Assembly: GCA_947627345.1 (NCBI GenBank) | Contig: CANQVS010000003.1 | Span: 1-64,000, forward strand | Direction of reading: 5' to 3' | DNA length: 64,000 bases | DNA from: an uncultured Clostridia bacterium | GTDB lineage: Bacteria > Bacillota > Clostridia > Oscillospirales > Acutalibacteraceae | Part shown: positions 53,998-63,296 of the stretch, in pieces | Position numbering within the stretch: position 1 is the stretch's first letter | How the letters are laid out: the number at the start of each line of letters is the position of its first letter | Translations under genes and position numbers: made by a program | The notes under the pieces: model-generated | What the model was told of the DNA's origin: nothing | The model's input: the letters and a program-made list of their open reading frames with translations, nothing else | Database searches by the model: none

Positions 53998-54581
53998 AAA
54001 TTCTCGCTGTCGCCGACATTGAGTCAAAGTTTTTTTATGATTTCTACATACCCGGAAAGCTTGACGGCTTTGACCTTATTATCGCCTGCGGTGATTTAAA
54101 GGCGGAATACCTTGAATTTCTTGTCACTATGGCTGACTGTCCGCTTTTATATATTCACGGCAATCACGACGAAAACCAAAAGGAATTTCCCGAGGGCTGT
54201 ATATGTATTGATGATGAACTCTATGTATATAACGGAGTAAGGATTGTCGGGTTGGGCGGTTCTTACCGATACCGCGAGGGCAAATATATGTACTCGGAAA
54301 AACAGATGAAACGCAGGATAAGAAAACTTCTGCCGTCTATTTTTCGGCACAGGGGCTTTGATATCCTTGTAACTCACGCTCCCGCGAGACATCTGAATGA
54401 TTTTGATACCCTGCCTCACCGCGGTTTTGATTGTTTTAATAAACTTATAGAGCGATATAAACCGAAATTCTTTCTTCACGGACATATCCACAGAAATTAC
54501 GGAACTGCCATTCCGCAAAAAACCGAACACGGCAAAACAACCGTAGTAAATGCTTACAACTACTGCGTGATTGAAATATAA
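53994..54581 (+). CDS. Calcineurin-like metallophosphoesterase
   Basis: A 195-residue phosphoesterase with GDL, GNHDE, THAP and GHIH metal motifs; the usual first DxH reads ADIES, so one ligand may differ. It overlaps the ParB-like/BMP gene by ATGA, indicating coupled translation and a shared role. The substrate is unknown. Confidence 0.85.
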   Translation: MKILAVADIESKFFYDFYIPGKLDGFDLIIACGDLKAEYLEFLVTMADCPLLYIHGNHDENQKEFPEGCICIDDELYVYNGVRIVGLGGSYRYREGKYMYSEKQMKRRIRKLLPSIFRHRGFDILVTHAPARHLNDFDTLPHRGFDCFNKLIERYKPKFFLHGHIHRNYGTAIPQKTEHGKTTVVNAYNYCVIEI

Positions 54582-54637
54582 TTAAGTCAAAAACTGATTA
54601 TAGAGTATATTATGTCCCTGTTGCTATTTAAAATTTT

Positions 54638-54670
54638 AATCGTCCTTTTAAAACAAGGGCGATTTTTATT
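54638..54670 (+). terminator. Terminator of the fusion-phosphoesterase operon
   Basis: AATCGTCCTT pairs imperfectly with AAGGGCGATT, followed by TTTATTTG. Confidence 0.65.
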
Positions 54671-54773
54671 TGTCGGCTGTATTTTGATTTTTTATCGGTA
54701 ATGTATTATACTATTTATCGTAAAAACAGTTTAAGGCTTATAAAATATACATTTTTATAAGGAGAATAAAAGT

Positions 54774-55895
54774 ATGAAAAAATTTATTTCAATTATTCTT
54801 ATTGCCGTTATATTCGTTATGTGTTTATTCACAAACACAATTCCCGCTATGGCTGCAGATATTCAAACAAATTCAGAAGAACACGCAACGGAAGATGTCT
54901 GCCCGTCTACTGAACCTACAACCGAAACTCCGTTTGAGCAACAACCTTCGACCTCTCAGATTGTTAAAAACGGTTTTTACCTTGAAAACGGTAAAACAAG
55001 ATATTACAAAAACGGCAGATTGCACAAAGGCTTTTTAAAATTAGGCAAGAAAAAATATTACTTTAATTCTTACGGAAATATGGTAACAGGAAGTCAGAAG
55101 ATAAAGGGATCGTATTACTACTTCAATAAAAACGGTATTATGAGGACAGGGTTTATTAAAATAAACTCCAAAAAATATTACTATAGCAAAAAGTCAGGTA
55201 AAAAACTTTTCGGATTCAGAAAGATAGGCAAATACCAATATTATTTAAAAAAGAACAGCGGGGCTGTAAAAACAGGATTTTTATCTAGAAAGATTAAAGG
55301 GGAAAAAGTAAAAACCTATTATGACAAAAAAGGACATTTAAAAAAAGGTACTTTTAAGGTTTCCAATGTAGAGTATAAAAGCAGTAAAAAGATAGGAAAA
55401 ATTTATTCCGTAAGAAATTTAGCAAAAGCTTTGTGTCAAAGGCCTCAATTACCTACAGGATGTGAAATCACCGCGTGGACTATGATGGTTAATTTTGCCG
55501 GTAAAAAAATAAGTAAAATCACCGCCGCAAATATTATGCCGAAAAGCTCTAATCCAAACAAAGGCTTTGTAGGCAGTCCCTATTCTTCCGGTGAAGGCGT
55601 ACTGGTAGTTTATCCTAACGGACTTAAATCAATAACCAAAAAATACTTGAAAAATTATGAGAATATGTCCTATTGCAGTATTGGCAAAATTAAATCAAAA
55701 CTATTAAAAAAGCATTTGGTTTTGGCGTGGGTAACTCAGTTAGATGGATTTTCTTCTCATACAATTACACTTACCGGCTATGACAGGCGGGGATTTTTCT
55801 ATAACGACCCCTGGACCGGCAGAAAACATAAAATAACCTACAGAAGATTTAGGATTCTTTGGTCAGGAAATTCATACAGAGCTATGTCATATTGA
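54774..55895 (+). CDS. Secreted C39-like cysteine peptidase with choline-binding-type repeats
   Basis: A 373-residue exported protein. The signal peptide ends near AMA (residue 27). A Thr/Glu linker is followed by about six 20-residue aromatic-glycine repeats (GFLKLGKKKYYFNSYGNMVTG type; about 65-200) that bind cell wall or glycans. The C-terminal domain (about 225-373) is a papain-like C39_2 fold with the catalytic Cys in LPTGCEITA and His in SHTITLTGYD, then NDPW. The substrate is unknown. AAGGAG precedes the ATG. Confidence 0.85.
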   Translation: MKKFISIILIAVIFVMCLFTNTIPAMAADIQTNSEEHATEDVCPSTEPTTETPFEQQPSTSQIVKNGFYLENGKTRYYKNGRLHKGFLKLGKKKYYFNSYGNMVTGSQKIKGSYYYFNKNGIMRTGFIKINSKKYYYSKKSGKKLFGFRKIGKYQYYLKKNSGAVKTGFLSRKIKGEKVKTYYDKKGHLKKGTFKVSNVEYKSSKKIGKIYSVRNLAKALCQRPQLPTGCEITAWTMMVNFAGKKISKITAANIMPKSSNPNKGFVGSPYSSGEGVLVVYPNGLKSITKKYLKNYENMSYCSIGKIKSKLLKKHLVLAWVTQLDGFSSHTITLTGYDRRGFFYNDPWTGRKHKITYRRFRILWSGNSYRAMSY

Positions 55896-56062
55896 TTTAT
55901 AATATTGATTTAAAAATTTTAATATTAAAACATTTTTTAGCAACAAATACTTGAAAAAATTGCTACATATAATCTTAGAAAAAACTCACACAATACTATA
56001 GCAACATCAAAGTTGCTTAATTTATAAATTATAAAAAATAAAAAGAAAAGGAGTAGTTTGCT

Positions 56063-56254
56063 ATGTCTAAGAGTAATATCGTAGTACCTGAGGCTAAGGA
56101 AGCTCTCGAGCGCTTCAAGATGGAAGCTGCTAACGAAGTAGGCGTTAACCTCAAGCAGGGATACAACGGCGACATCACTGCTCGTCAGGCAGGTTCTGTC
56201 GGCGGTCAGATGGTTAAAAAGATGATCGAGTCTTATGAAAAAGGCTTAAAATAA
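56063..56254 (+). CDS. Alpha/beta-type small acid-soluble spore protein
   Basis: A 63-residue DNA-coating protein of the spore core. It shows the family motifs PEAKEALERFKMEAANEVGV (with the germination-protease site region) and GDITARQAGSVGGQMVKKMI. GGAG precedes the ATG. Such genes are read by SigG, encoded at 16 kb; no strong SigG promoter was recognised in the AT-rich gap ahead. Confidence 0.95.
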   Translation: MSKSNIVVPEAKEALERFKMEAANEVGVNLKQGYNGDITARQAGSVGGQMVKKMIESYEKGLK

Positions 56255-56290
56255 GCATATAATAAGAATATAAAAAAACCTTTAAATTAT

Positions 56291-56328
56291 AAAAAAACCG
56301 AAGGGGAAATTTCCTTTCGGTTTTTTTA
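56291..56328 (+). terminator. Terminator of the SASP gene
   Basis: AAAACCGAA..GGAAATTTCC..TTCGGTTTT hairpin followed by a T run. Confidence 0.85.
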
Positions 56329-56468
56329 TATCTACATTTTAAAAAATACAGTCACACTAATACAGTCACACTCTTGAGTTTCATACCCCAAATTTTTTAC
56401 CTCTATCTTTTTAGATACAATTCTTATTTAATTATCTCGCTCCTTAGTGTGTAACAGAAAACAAGTTA

Positions 56469-56497
56469 AAAGCGCACACACTAAGTGCGTACGCTTT
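56469..56497 (-). terminator. Terminator of the nitroreductase gene
   Basis: On the minus strand AAAGCGTACGCAC pairs with GTGTGTGCGCTTT (two G-T pairs), then TTAAC. The core is the same as in the tRNA-cluster terminator at 13283. Confidence 0.65.
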
Positions 56498-56508
56498 AGT
56501 GTAAAAAA

Positions 56509-57036
56509 TTAATCCGCATAGAAAACACGGTTTTCTTTTCTTTTAATCGGGGGTCTTTCCTCATCGGAGTATCCGAGAATACAATGTCCTATTCCCTCGT
56601 AATCGCCCTCAATTCCAAGAGATTTTAAAATTTCTTTTCCCTCTTCGCTTTCAAATTCCTCTTTCGCGCGGTGTATCCAACAGCTTCCGACGCCCAATGT
56701 GTGGGCGGCAAGCATAAGATTTCCCATCACAAGACTTCCATCGTAAACGTGCGTAGGTACAGATTTATCGGCAAGCACAATTAAAACTGCGGGAGCGCCG
56801 TAAAACGGGTCAAATCCCACGTCCCAACCGCCGATTTTCCTGTTCATTTCCATAAGCCTGTCGCGCAGTTTTTTGTCCGTAACCGAAACGATAATTACCG
56901 CCTGGTATCCTCGGCCGTTCGCGGCGTAAAGTCCGGCGTTTATAATTTCTCCAATAATCTCTTTATCGACCATATCGGGCTTATACTTTCTTATACTTCT
57001 TCTTTCAATCATAGATTTAATAACTTCGTTGTTCAT
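56509..57036 (-). CDS. Nitroreductase-family protein
   Basis: A 175-residue FMN-dependent oxidoreductase with the family start IERRSIRKYKPD, the segment GYQAVIIVSV and the C-terminal GIGHCILGY. Likely reduces quinones or nitro compounds with NAD(P)H; the true substrate is unknown. It follows the phosphopantetheinyl transferase by 16 bases. Confidence 0.9.
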   Translation of the reverse strand: MNNEVIKSMIERRSIRKYKPDMVDKEIIGEIINAGLYAANGRGYQAVIIVSVTDKKLRDRLMEMNRKIGGWDVGFDPFYGAPAVLIVLADKSVPTHVYDGSLVMGNLMLAAHTLGVGSCWIHRAKEEFESEEGKEILKSLGIEGDYEGIGHCILGYSDEERPPIKRKENRVFYAD

Positions 57037-57052
57037 TATATCAATCCTTTCC

Positions 57053-57661
57053 TCAATTAAATTTTACCTCAACTATATCTTTTGGAAAATCGTTTTTTTT
57101 ACTGCATAGCATAATTTTAAACCCTGACAGCATATACTCTTTAAAAAAGTATGTACAATCATTATACTCAAAACTCTCAGGCAACAGACTAAAATCCAAA
57201 GAGGTCGTCTTAAAGTGAAATCCCTCTCCCAAACATTTAATAAAAGCCTCCTTGCGAGTCCAAAGTCCATAAAAATAATCTTGTTTATTTTTTGCTTTTT
57301 TAAGGAATTTAATCTCGTTTTCGTGAAAAACAATCTTCCCCAACCGCTCAAAGTTCGCGGGCTTTTCCCTTTCAATATCACAGCCCACCTCATCGTCACC
57401 AACGGCAAAAATAACATAATCACCGCTATGGGAAAGATTAAAATATTTTCCGTTTTCGCAGTAAGGCTTACCGTAACCTCCGATTTTAACGGGCTTATCT
57501 CCTATAAATTTTTCAATGAGCAGACCTGCGCCCAAAGAACGAAGCTTATCGCTTTTATGTGAAAGCCTTTGTATTTTATCTCGGCGGTACTCGGGTACTC
57601 GACTTAAATTTAATTCTGAAAAAGAAATATTATTTATATTTGTATAAAAAAATTCAGTCAT
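57053..57661 (-). CDS. 4'-phosphopantetheinyl transferase (Sfp type)
   Basis: A 202-residue enzyme that moves phosphopantetheine from CoA to carrier proteins. Motifs GKPY, FNLSHSGDYV, VGCDIE (metal site) and WTRKEAFIK are all present. No NRPS or PKS lies in the window, so its carrier protein is elsewhere. The next upstream gene is dCMP deaminase. Confidence 0.92.
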   Translation of the reverse strand: MTEFFYTNINNISFSELNLSRVPEYRRDKIQRLSHKSDKLRSLGAGLLIEKFIGDKPVKIGGYGKPYCENGKYFNLSHSGDYVIFAVGDDEVGCDIEREKPANFERLGKIVFHENEIKFLKKAKNKQDYFYGLWTRKEAFIKCLGEGFHFKTTSLDFSLLPESFEYNDCTYFFKEYMLSGFKIMLCSKKNDFPKDIVEVKFN

Positions 57662-57698
57662 AACAAAACAGGGCGGTAAACCGCCCTCCTATCCTTTA

Positions 57699-58187
57699 TT
57701 AATAGCCTTCTTTTCCGATAAGAGAATCGTCGTTAACAATCCAGTCCTCTATGTAAATAGCTGTAAACTCGGTCTTGCTGTTTCTGACAACAACCCTCTT
57801 AATTCCGGCGTTAATTATCATACGCTTGCACATAGCGCAGGAGTTAGCGTTTTTTACATATTCGCCAGTGCCGAATTCTTTTCCGACAAGATACATTGTA
57901 GCGCCTATCATCTGCTCGCGCGGAGCGTGAATAATAGCGTTAGCCTCGGCGTGAACGCTTCTGCAAAGCTCATAGCGCGTACCGCGCTCAACTTTAAGCT
58001 TTTCACGAATACAAGTCCCGAGGTCTATACAATTTTTACGGCCACGTGGCGCGCCTACATATCCGCTCGAAACAATCTGGTCGTTATTAACAATAATTGC
58101 TCCGTAATTTCTTCGCAGACAGGTTCCTCGCTCAAGAACAGTTTCGGCAATATCAAGATAATAATTCTCCTTATCAATTCGCGACAT
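57699..58187 (-). CDS. dCMP deaminase-family protein
   Basis: A 162-residue zinc cytidine-deaminase-fold enzyme with HAEANAI (zinc His and catalytic Glu) and SCAMCKRM (zinc Cys pair), as in dCMP deaminases and ComE-like proteins. It probably converts dCMP to dUMP. The ATG at 58187 follows GGTGGAG; the ORF-track start adds 15 unlikely residues. Confidence 0.9.
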   Translation of the reverse strand: MSRIDKENYYLDIAETVLERGTCLRRNYGAIIVNNDQIVSSGYVGAPRGRKNCIDLGTCIREKLKVERGTRYELCRSVHAEANAIIHAPREQMIGATMYLVGKEFGTGEYVKNANSCAMCKRMIINAGIKRVVVRNSKTEFTAIYIEDWIVNDDSLIGKEGY

Positions 58188-58350
58188 AACTCCACCCCAT
58201 ATGTTGCTGATAACTTTACAAAATATCCTCAATCAAGAAAGCATTATATTAAAATATAAAGCTTTCATAAACCCATTCGCGCGCATACACAACCAATGCG
58301 TCGGCGCGCAAAATTCCTTATTTATATAATGAATTATTTATCACAGTTTG

Positions 58351-58590
58351 TCAAGAGTTATTTAGCTCTTTTATACAGCTTTCGCAGACAGTTTTTCCAA
58401 AATAGCTTTTCAGAGAAGATGTTTTTCCGCAGAAAATACAACTTTTGTCTGCTTTAGTAATAATTATTCTTCCATTATCTACGTCAATTTTAAGCATATC
58501 GTTTATTTGCAAATCCATTTCTTTTCTTATATCTTTTGGTAAAACGACTCTTCCTACTTCATCAATTTTTTTATAACTTATATACGCCAT
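58351..58590 (-). CDS. AbrB-family regulator with a zinc-ribbon tail
   Basis: A 79-residue protein. Residues 1-48 form a swapped-hairpin AbrB/SpoVT DNA-binding domain (IDEVGRVVLPKDIRKEMDL). Residues 51-75 carry two CxxC pairs (CIFC and CESC), a small zinc knuckle seen in some clostridial AbrB proteins. In Bacillus, AbrB represses stationary-phase genes. It is divergent from spmAB. A GC-rich inverted repeat (GCGCGC with GCAT/ATGC) lies downstream at about 58279-58312. Confidence 0.88.
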   Translation of the reverse strand: MAYISYKKIDEVGRVVLPKDIRKEMDLQINDMLKIDVDNGRIIITKADKSCIFCGKTSSLKSYFGKTVCESCIKELNNS

Positions 58591-58613
58591 ACAATCATTC
58601 CTTTCCCGACATT

Positions 58614-58642
58614 ATTTTACCAAAAAATGACAAAATAGTCAA
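58614..58642 (-). promoter_or_regulatory. Promoter of the AbrB-like gene
   Basis: TTGACT (58642-58637), 17 bases, TGG-TAAAAT (58619-58614) on the minus strand. ATGACA and TTTGTCA motifs flank it and might be self-binding sites. Confidence 0.65.
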
Positions 58643-58686
58643 TGATATACAAAAAAATGCCATTATTTGTCACAAAAGGTGATTTT

Positions 58687-59259
58687 ATGCTAAATTACAT
58701 ATTTGCAGGGATAATAATAATTTCCCTTATTTGCGCTATATTCACAGGAAACGGACCCGCTCTCGCGCAGGCTGTCGTTGACGGAGCCGCTGAAAGCGTA
58801 GACCTGCTTTTGACAATGGCGGGTATGCTTGCGCTTTGGTCGGGAATAATGGAGATTGCCTCACGAGGCGGATTTACCAAGGTTTTCAGCCGTATGCTCG
58901 CCCCGATTTTAAAGCATCTTTTCAAAACCGCCGACAAAGACAGCAAAACGTTAAATCTTATAAGTATGAATGTAAGCGCAAATCTGCTCGGTCTCGGAAA
59001 TGCCGCAACTCCTCTGGGACTGGGCGCTATGAAAGAACTTAAAAGATTAAATCACGACAGCGAACGCGCGTCGGACGATATGATAATTTTTGTAGTTATG
59101 AACACGGCGTCGATACAGATAATGCCGACAATGGTAGGAACTTTAAGACAAACCTACGGCAGTACACAGCCGTTTTCAATTTTACCGTGCGTATGGATAA
59201 GCTCTGCCTGCGCACTGGCGGTAGGACTGACGCTTGCAAAAATACTAAAAACAAAATGA
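58687..59259 (+). CDS. spmA: Spore maturation protein A
   Basis: A 190-residue membrane protein of the nucleoside-recognition (gate) domain family. It has LNLISMNVSANLLGLGNAATPLGLGAMK, strongly conserved in SpmA. With SpmB it is needed for spore-core dehydration in Bacillus. The ATG at 58687 follows AAAGGTGA; the first 15 codons of the ORF track are rejected. Confidence 0.92.
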   Translation: MLNYIFAGIIIISLICAIFTGNGPALAQAVVDGAAESVDLLLTMAGMLALWSGIMEIASRGGFTKVFSRMLAPILKHLFKTADKDSKTLNLISMNVSANLLGLGNAATPLGLGAMKELKRLNHDSERASDDMIIFVVMNTASIQIMPTMVGTLRQTYGSTQPFSILPCVWISSACALAVGLTLAKILKTK

Positions 59260-59280
59260 GGTGAGCTTATCGAACTTTTT

Positions 59281-59778
59281 ATGCCGGCATTTATTGCGGT
59301 TGTTATCGGATTCGGATTAATAAAAAAGATACCGATTTTTGACACGTTCTTAATCGGAGCGCAGGAAGGATTTAAAACTCTTTACTCGTTAGCCCCAACC
59401 ATGGTGGGGCTTATTGTCGCGGTCAATATGCTTAAAGCGAGCGGAGCGACTGATCTGCTTTGCAACGCTGTTACCCCTATTGCGAACGCTCTCGGCTTTC
59501 CCAAAGAAATAGTCCCTATGGTACTTCTGCGGCCTATTTCGGGAGGGGGTTCAACCGCACTTTTAACGGGAATTTATAAGGACTTCGGGCCTGACAGCTT
59601 CGCCGGTATGGTAGCCTCCGTGCTTGCAGGCTCTACGGAAACAACCTTTTATGCCATAGCGGTTTACTTTGGAAGTGTAAAAATAAAAAAAATCCGCCAC
59701 ACCTTAATCTCGGCTTTAGCGGCGGATTTCACCGCCGCGGTTATGGCGGTGCTTACAGTTAAACTGATTTTATTTTAA
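59281..59778 (+). CDS. spmB: Spore maturation protein B
   Basis: A 165-residue membrane partner of SpmA with GAQEGFKTLYSLAPTMVGLIVAV and RPISGGGSTALLTGIYKD. The exact start is unclear. GAGGTG at 59259-59264 is rather far from the ATG at 59281, and an ATC codon at 59269 would fit the spacing better. The 3' end overlaps the convergent LRR gene by nine bases. Confidence 0.92.
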   Translation: MPAFIAVVIGFGLIKKIPIFDTFLIGAQEGFKTLYSLAPTMVGLIVAVNMLKASGATDLLCNAVTPIANALGFPKEIVPMVLLRPISGGGSTALLTGIYKDFGPDSFAGMVASVLAGSTETTFYAIAVYFGSVKIKKIRHTLISALAADFTAAVMAVLTVKLILF

Positions 59779-61275
59779 CTTTTTAACAACGACTTTACAT
59801 TTAAGCTTCATTCCGTTTGTCTTTACGGTAATATTCGCTTTGCCGACGGCAACACCTTTTAATTTACCGTCGTTGTTTACTCTTACAATCTTTTTATTGC
59901 TTGATGAAAATTTTGCTTTACCGACCTTACCGGTTATTTTTAACTTAAACGTTTTACCTCTTTTTATCTTTACACTTGTTTTATTAAGCTTTGGATTTTT
60001 TACCGTGACGGTAAAAGTCTTTTTTACCCCGTTGTTCTGAACGGTAATTTTCGTTTTTCCCGCCTTAACGGCGGTAACCTTGCCCGAGCTGTTTACCGTA
60101 GCAATTTTTTTACTTGAAGAGGTATAAGTTGTTTTACCAAAGCCGTTTTTAATGTTCGCCTTAATCTGAACCTTACCGCCTACATAAATTTTCTCCGAGT
60201 TTTTTGTGAGAGTTATAACCGTTGTATAGGTATCCTCAAACGCAAACCCGTTGTCCTTTGCGTAAGTTTCAGCGGACGAGCCGACAGCCCCGCATATTTT
60301 AAAATTTAAATAAGAATAGTCGACGCCGTCGTCATAATAATAGCCCAAAGCTCCCCTGCCGATAGTTTTTACAGTCGGCGGGACTGATACTACCGCTAAA
60401 TTATCACAGCTTTCAAATGCCCACTCGCCGATTTCAACAACGGTGTTTGGAATAACTACTCTTTTAATATTCGTTGCAAAAAACGCAAGTCTCCCAATAT
60501 ATTTTACGGGACAGCCGTTTACCTTGCTCGGAATTGAAACAGCGTCATCATCGTCCGCATAGGAAATAAGCTCCGCCTCTCTGCTTGAATTAATAAAAAA
60601 GTCCATACCGTTTAAGGTTTCAGCGCTTACTCCTGTATCCAGACTGTAAAAATCAAGCTTATGCTTATCACAATATTCATACGCGGAGGAATTTTCGTAT
60701 CCTAAAATTCTGAAATCCGACCTTTTATAGTCATAATATTTATTTTCCGTTTGCTCCAACTCATAGTAGTAACCGAACGAGCAGTAACCTATTTTTTCAA
60801 CATTTTTAGGAATAACCGCGTAAGTCATACTCCAACAGTTCTCGAACGCGCAGTCGCCTATCACCTTAAGAGTATTAGGAAACTCTATTTTTGAGCTTAA
60901 TTTATCACAGTCATAAAAAGCCGTATCCCCTATACTTTCAAGTGTGTTTGAGAGGACAACCCTCTCTAAATTTTTGCAGTACGCGAACGCGCTTTGCGAG
61001 ATATATTTTACACTGTCGGGGACAGTAACGCTTTTTAAATTGCTTTTTTTAAATGCATTCTCACCGATACCCGTCACAATATATCCGTCTACGGCGTCAG
61101 GTATTGTCAGATTATCCGAAGTACCTTTATAAGAAGAAATTTCCGCCTTATTATCTACAATATTATATTCAAAATCTCCGCTTTCTTTAGCAAACGCTCC
61201 TGTCGGGACAATTGAAAACGCGCCTAAAAGCACAATAAAGGAGAGCATTGCGCTAAAAAGCTTTTTAATTTTCAT
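59770..61275 (-). CDS. Secreted leucine-rich repeat (BspA type) protein with Big2 domains
   Basis: A 501-residue exported protein. The signal peptide ends near AFA (residue 29). Two blocks of LRR_5 repeats (about 65-165 and 255-330; AFAYCKNLERVVLSNTLESIG type) are followed by two Big_2 bacterial immunoglobulin-like domains (about 350-425 and 430-501). No anchoring motif is present. Likely a surface or secreted adhesin-like protein; the partner is unknown. Confidence 0.88.
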   Translation of the reverse strand: MKIKKLFSAMLSFIVLLGAFSIVPTGAFAKESGDFEYNIVDNKAEISSYKGTSDNLTIPDAVDGYIVTGIGENAFKKSNLKSVTVPDSVKYISQSAFAYCKNLERVVLSNTLESIGDTAFYDCDKLSSKIEFPNTLKVIGDCAFENCWSMTYAVIPKNVEKIGYCSFGYYYELEQTENKYYDYKRSDFRILGYENSSAYEYCDKHKLDFYSLDTGVSAETLNGMDFFINSSREAELISYADDDDAVSIPSKVNGCPVKYIGRLAFFATNIKRVVIPNTVVEIGEWAFESCDNLAVVSVPPTVKTIGRGALGYYYDDGVDYSYLNFKICGAVGSSAETYAKDNGFAFEDTYTTVITLTKNSEKIYVGGKVQIKANIKNGFGKTTYTSSSKKIATVNSSGKVTAVKAGKTKITVQNNGVKKTFTVTVKNPKLNKTSVKIKRGKTFKLKITGKVGKAKFSSSNKKIVRVNNDGKLKGVAVGKANITVKTNGMKLKCKVVVKKLK

Positions 61276-61299
61276 AATAACCTCTCCCTTTAGTTTTAT

Positions 61300-63111
61300 T
61301 TAATCTGTATCGAGCTTTAAGACGGCCATAAACGCCTCCTGCGGAACCTCTACCGTGCCGAGCTGGCGCATACGCTTTTTACCTTCCTTTTGCTTTTCAA
61401 GAAGCTTTTTCTTTCGGCTTATATCGCCTCCGTAGCACTTAGCAAGCACATCCTTGCGCATAGCCTTGACTGTCTCACGGGCTATGATTTTTCCGCCGAT
61501 GCACGCTTGAATAGGCACCTCAAAAAGCTGACGCGGAATTTTCTCTTTCAGCTTTTCAGCCATTTTACGCGCTCTTCCATAGGCCTTATCCTTGTGAATA
61601 ATAAAACTTAAAGCGTCCACAATCTCTCCGTTGAGCATAATATCAAGCTTCACAAGGTCACTTTTAACGTAGTCGGATAACTCATAGTCAAACGACGCGT
61701 AACCTCTCGTCCTCGATTTAAGAGTATCAAAGAAATCATAAATAATTTCCGCAAGAGGGAGCTGATAGTGAATATCAACGCGGTCAGAGTCGATATAATC
61801 CATACCGACAAAAATTCCGCGTCTGTCCTGACAAAGCTCCATTATATTGCCGACATAATCAGCAGGCGAGTAAATGTGCGCCTCCGTCATAGGCTCCTCG
61901 GCTAACGCAATCAAAGCAGGGTCGGGATAATTTGTCGGATTATCGATATTTTCAACCGTACCGTCGGTTTTCGTTATTTTATAAATTACGCTCGGCGCTG
62001 TTGTAATAAGGTCAAGATTATACTCGCGCTCCAGACGTTCCTGAATAATCTCCATATGAAGAAGCCCCAAAAATCCGCAACGGTAGCCGAAACCTAAAGC
62101 GACAGATGTTTCAGGTTCAAAGGTAAGCGACGCATCGTTGAGTTTTAATTTTTCCAAAGCGTCCTTTAAATCGCCGTAACGTGCTCCGTCCACGGGATAA
62201 ATTCCGCAGAAAACCATCGACTGCGCCTCCCTGTATCCGGGGAGGGGTTCGTCCGCGGGATTACTAACCAATGTAATAGTATCTCCGACCTGCGCGTCGG
62301 AAAGGGATTTTATTGAGGCGGCAATATAACCGACCTCGCCCGCATACAGCGCATCGGTCTGCTCCATTGACGTCGCGTGCATAAGACCGCATTCAACGAC
62401 ATTAAAGGTTGAACCCGTTGCCATAAGCTTAAACTCGTCCCCCGTGTGAATTTGCCCTTCCTTTAAACGGACGTAGATAATAACTCCCTTGTACGAGTCA
62501 TAGTAGCTGTCAAAAATCAATCCCCGCAGAGGAGCGTTAATATCCCCTGTCGGAGCGGGAATATCGGTTACAATTTTCTCCAAAACATCGTGAATATTAA
62601 TTCCCTGTTTTGCGGAAATTCTCGGAGCGTCCTCAGCGGGGATACCGATAACGTCCTCAATTTCGTTTATAACCCTGTCGGGGTCAGCGGAGGGGAGGTC
62701 TATTTTATTTACAACAGGAACAATTTCAAGTCCGCTGTCCACAGCAAGATAGGTATTCGCAAGAGTTTGAGCCTCAATCCCCTGCGAGGCGTCAACAATG
62801 AGTACCGCTCCCTCGCAAGCGGCGAGCGAACGGCTGACCTCATAGTTAAAATCAACGTGACCCGGTGTGTCGATGAGGTTCAGAAGATACTCGTTTCCGT
62901 CGTCAGCCTTATAAACCGTAGTTACGGCGCGCGCCTTGATTGTTATTCCACGCTCGCGCTCAAGCTCCATATCGTCTAAAATCTGCGCCTCCATATCGCG
63001 TACCGCAACGCTTTTGGTAAGCTCCAAAATACGGTCGGCAAGAGTGCTTTTTCCGTGGTCGATATGCGCTATTATTGAAAAATTCCTTATTTTATCCTGT
63101 TCAAATTTCAA
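61300..63111 (-). CDS. lepA: Elongation factor 4 (LepA)
   Basis: A 603-residue ribosome-associated GTPase. G1 is AHIDHGKST, then the switch [11 protein letters not shown]3 DTPGHVDF and G4 NKIDLPSA. The C-terminal LepA-specific domain has GGKIIARET and the tail [17 protein letters not shown]. The start is probably the TTG at 63111, eight bases past AAAGG; the ORF-track GTG lies inside the ribosome site. Confidence 0.95.
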   Translation of the reverse strand: MKFEQDKIRNFSIIAHIDHGKSTLADRILELTKSVAVRDMEAQILDDMELERERGITIKARAVTTVYKADDGNEYLLNLIDTPGHVDFNYEVSRSLAACEGAVLIVDASQGIEAQTLANTYLAVDSGLEIVPVVNKIDLPSADPDRVINEIEDVIGIPAEDAPRISAKQGINIHDVLEKIVTDIPAPTGDINAPLRGLIFDSYYDSYKGVIIYVRLKEGQIHTGDEFKLMATGSTFNVVECGLMHATSMEQTDALYAGEVGYIAASIKSLSDAQVGDTITLVSNPADEPLPGYREAQSMVFCGIYPVDGARYGDLKDALEKLKLNDASLTFEPETSVALGFGYRCGFLGLLHMEIIQERLEREYNLDLITTAPSVIYKITKTDGTVENIDNPTNYPDPALIALAEEPMTEAHIYSPADYVGNIMELCQDRRGIFVGMDYIDSDRVDIHYQLPLAEIIYDFFDTLKSRTRGYASFDYELSDYVKSDLVKLDIMLNGEIVDALSFIIHKDKAYGRARKMAEKLKEKIPRQLFEVPIQACIGGKIIARETVKAMRKDVLAKCYGGDISRKKKLLEKQKEGKKRMRQLGTVEVPQEAFMAVLKLDTD

Positions 63112-63246
63112 ACTAATCACCTTTTATGCCGAATTGGATTAATTATCATTAATTATTATCATCTTATTATACCACAGCATTTATGTATTGCCAACTGTTT
63201 TTTACACAGACTCCTGCCTGTTTAATCCTTTTTGGGGATAAAAATT

Positions 63247-63284
63247 TTGGGAAAACAGGTTGAATAATGAACCTGTTTTCCCAA
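63247..63284 (-). terminator. Terminator of the PhoU-domain gene
   Basis: A perfect 15-bp stem TTGGGAAAACAGGTT / AACCTGTTTTCCCAA. On the minus strand it is followed by AATTTTTA, 13 bases past the stop. Confidence 0.85.
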
Positions 63285-63296
63285 ACGAATTATTTT

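Noticed and set aside
56345-56373. Short direct repeat TACAGTCACACT twice
   Set aside because: Only two adjacent copies, no associated gene or structure; likely chance or replication slippage.
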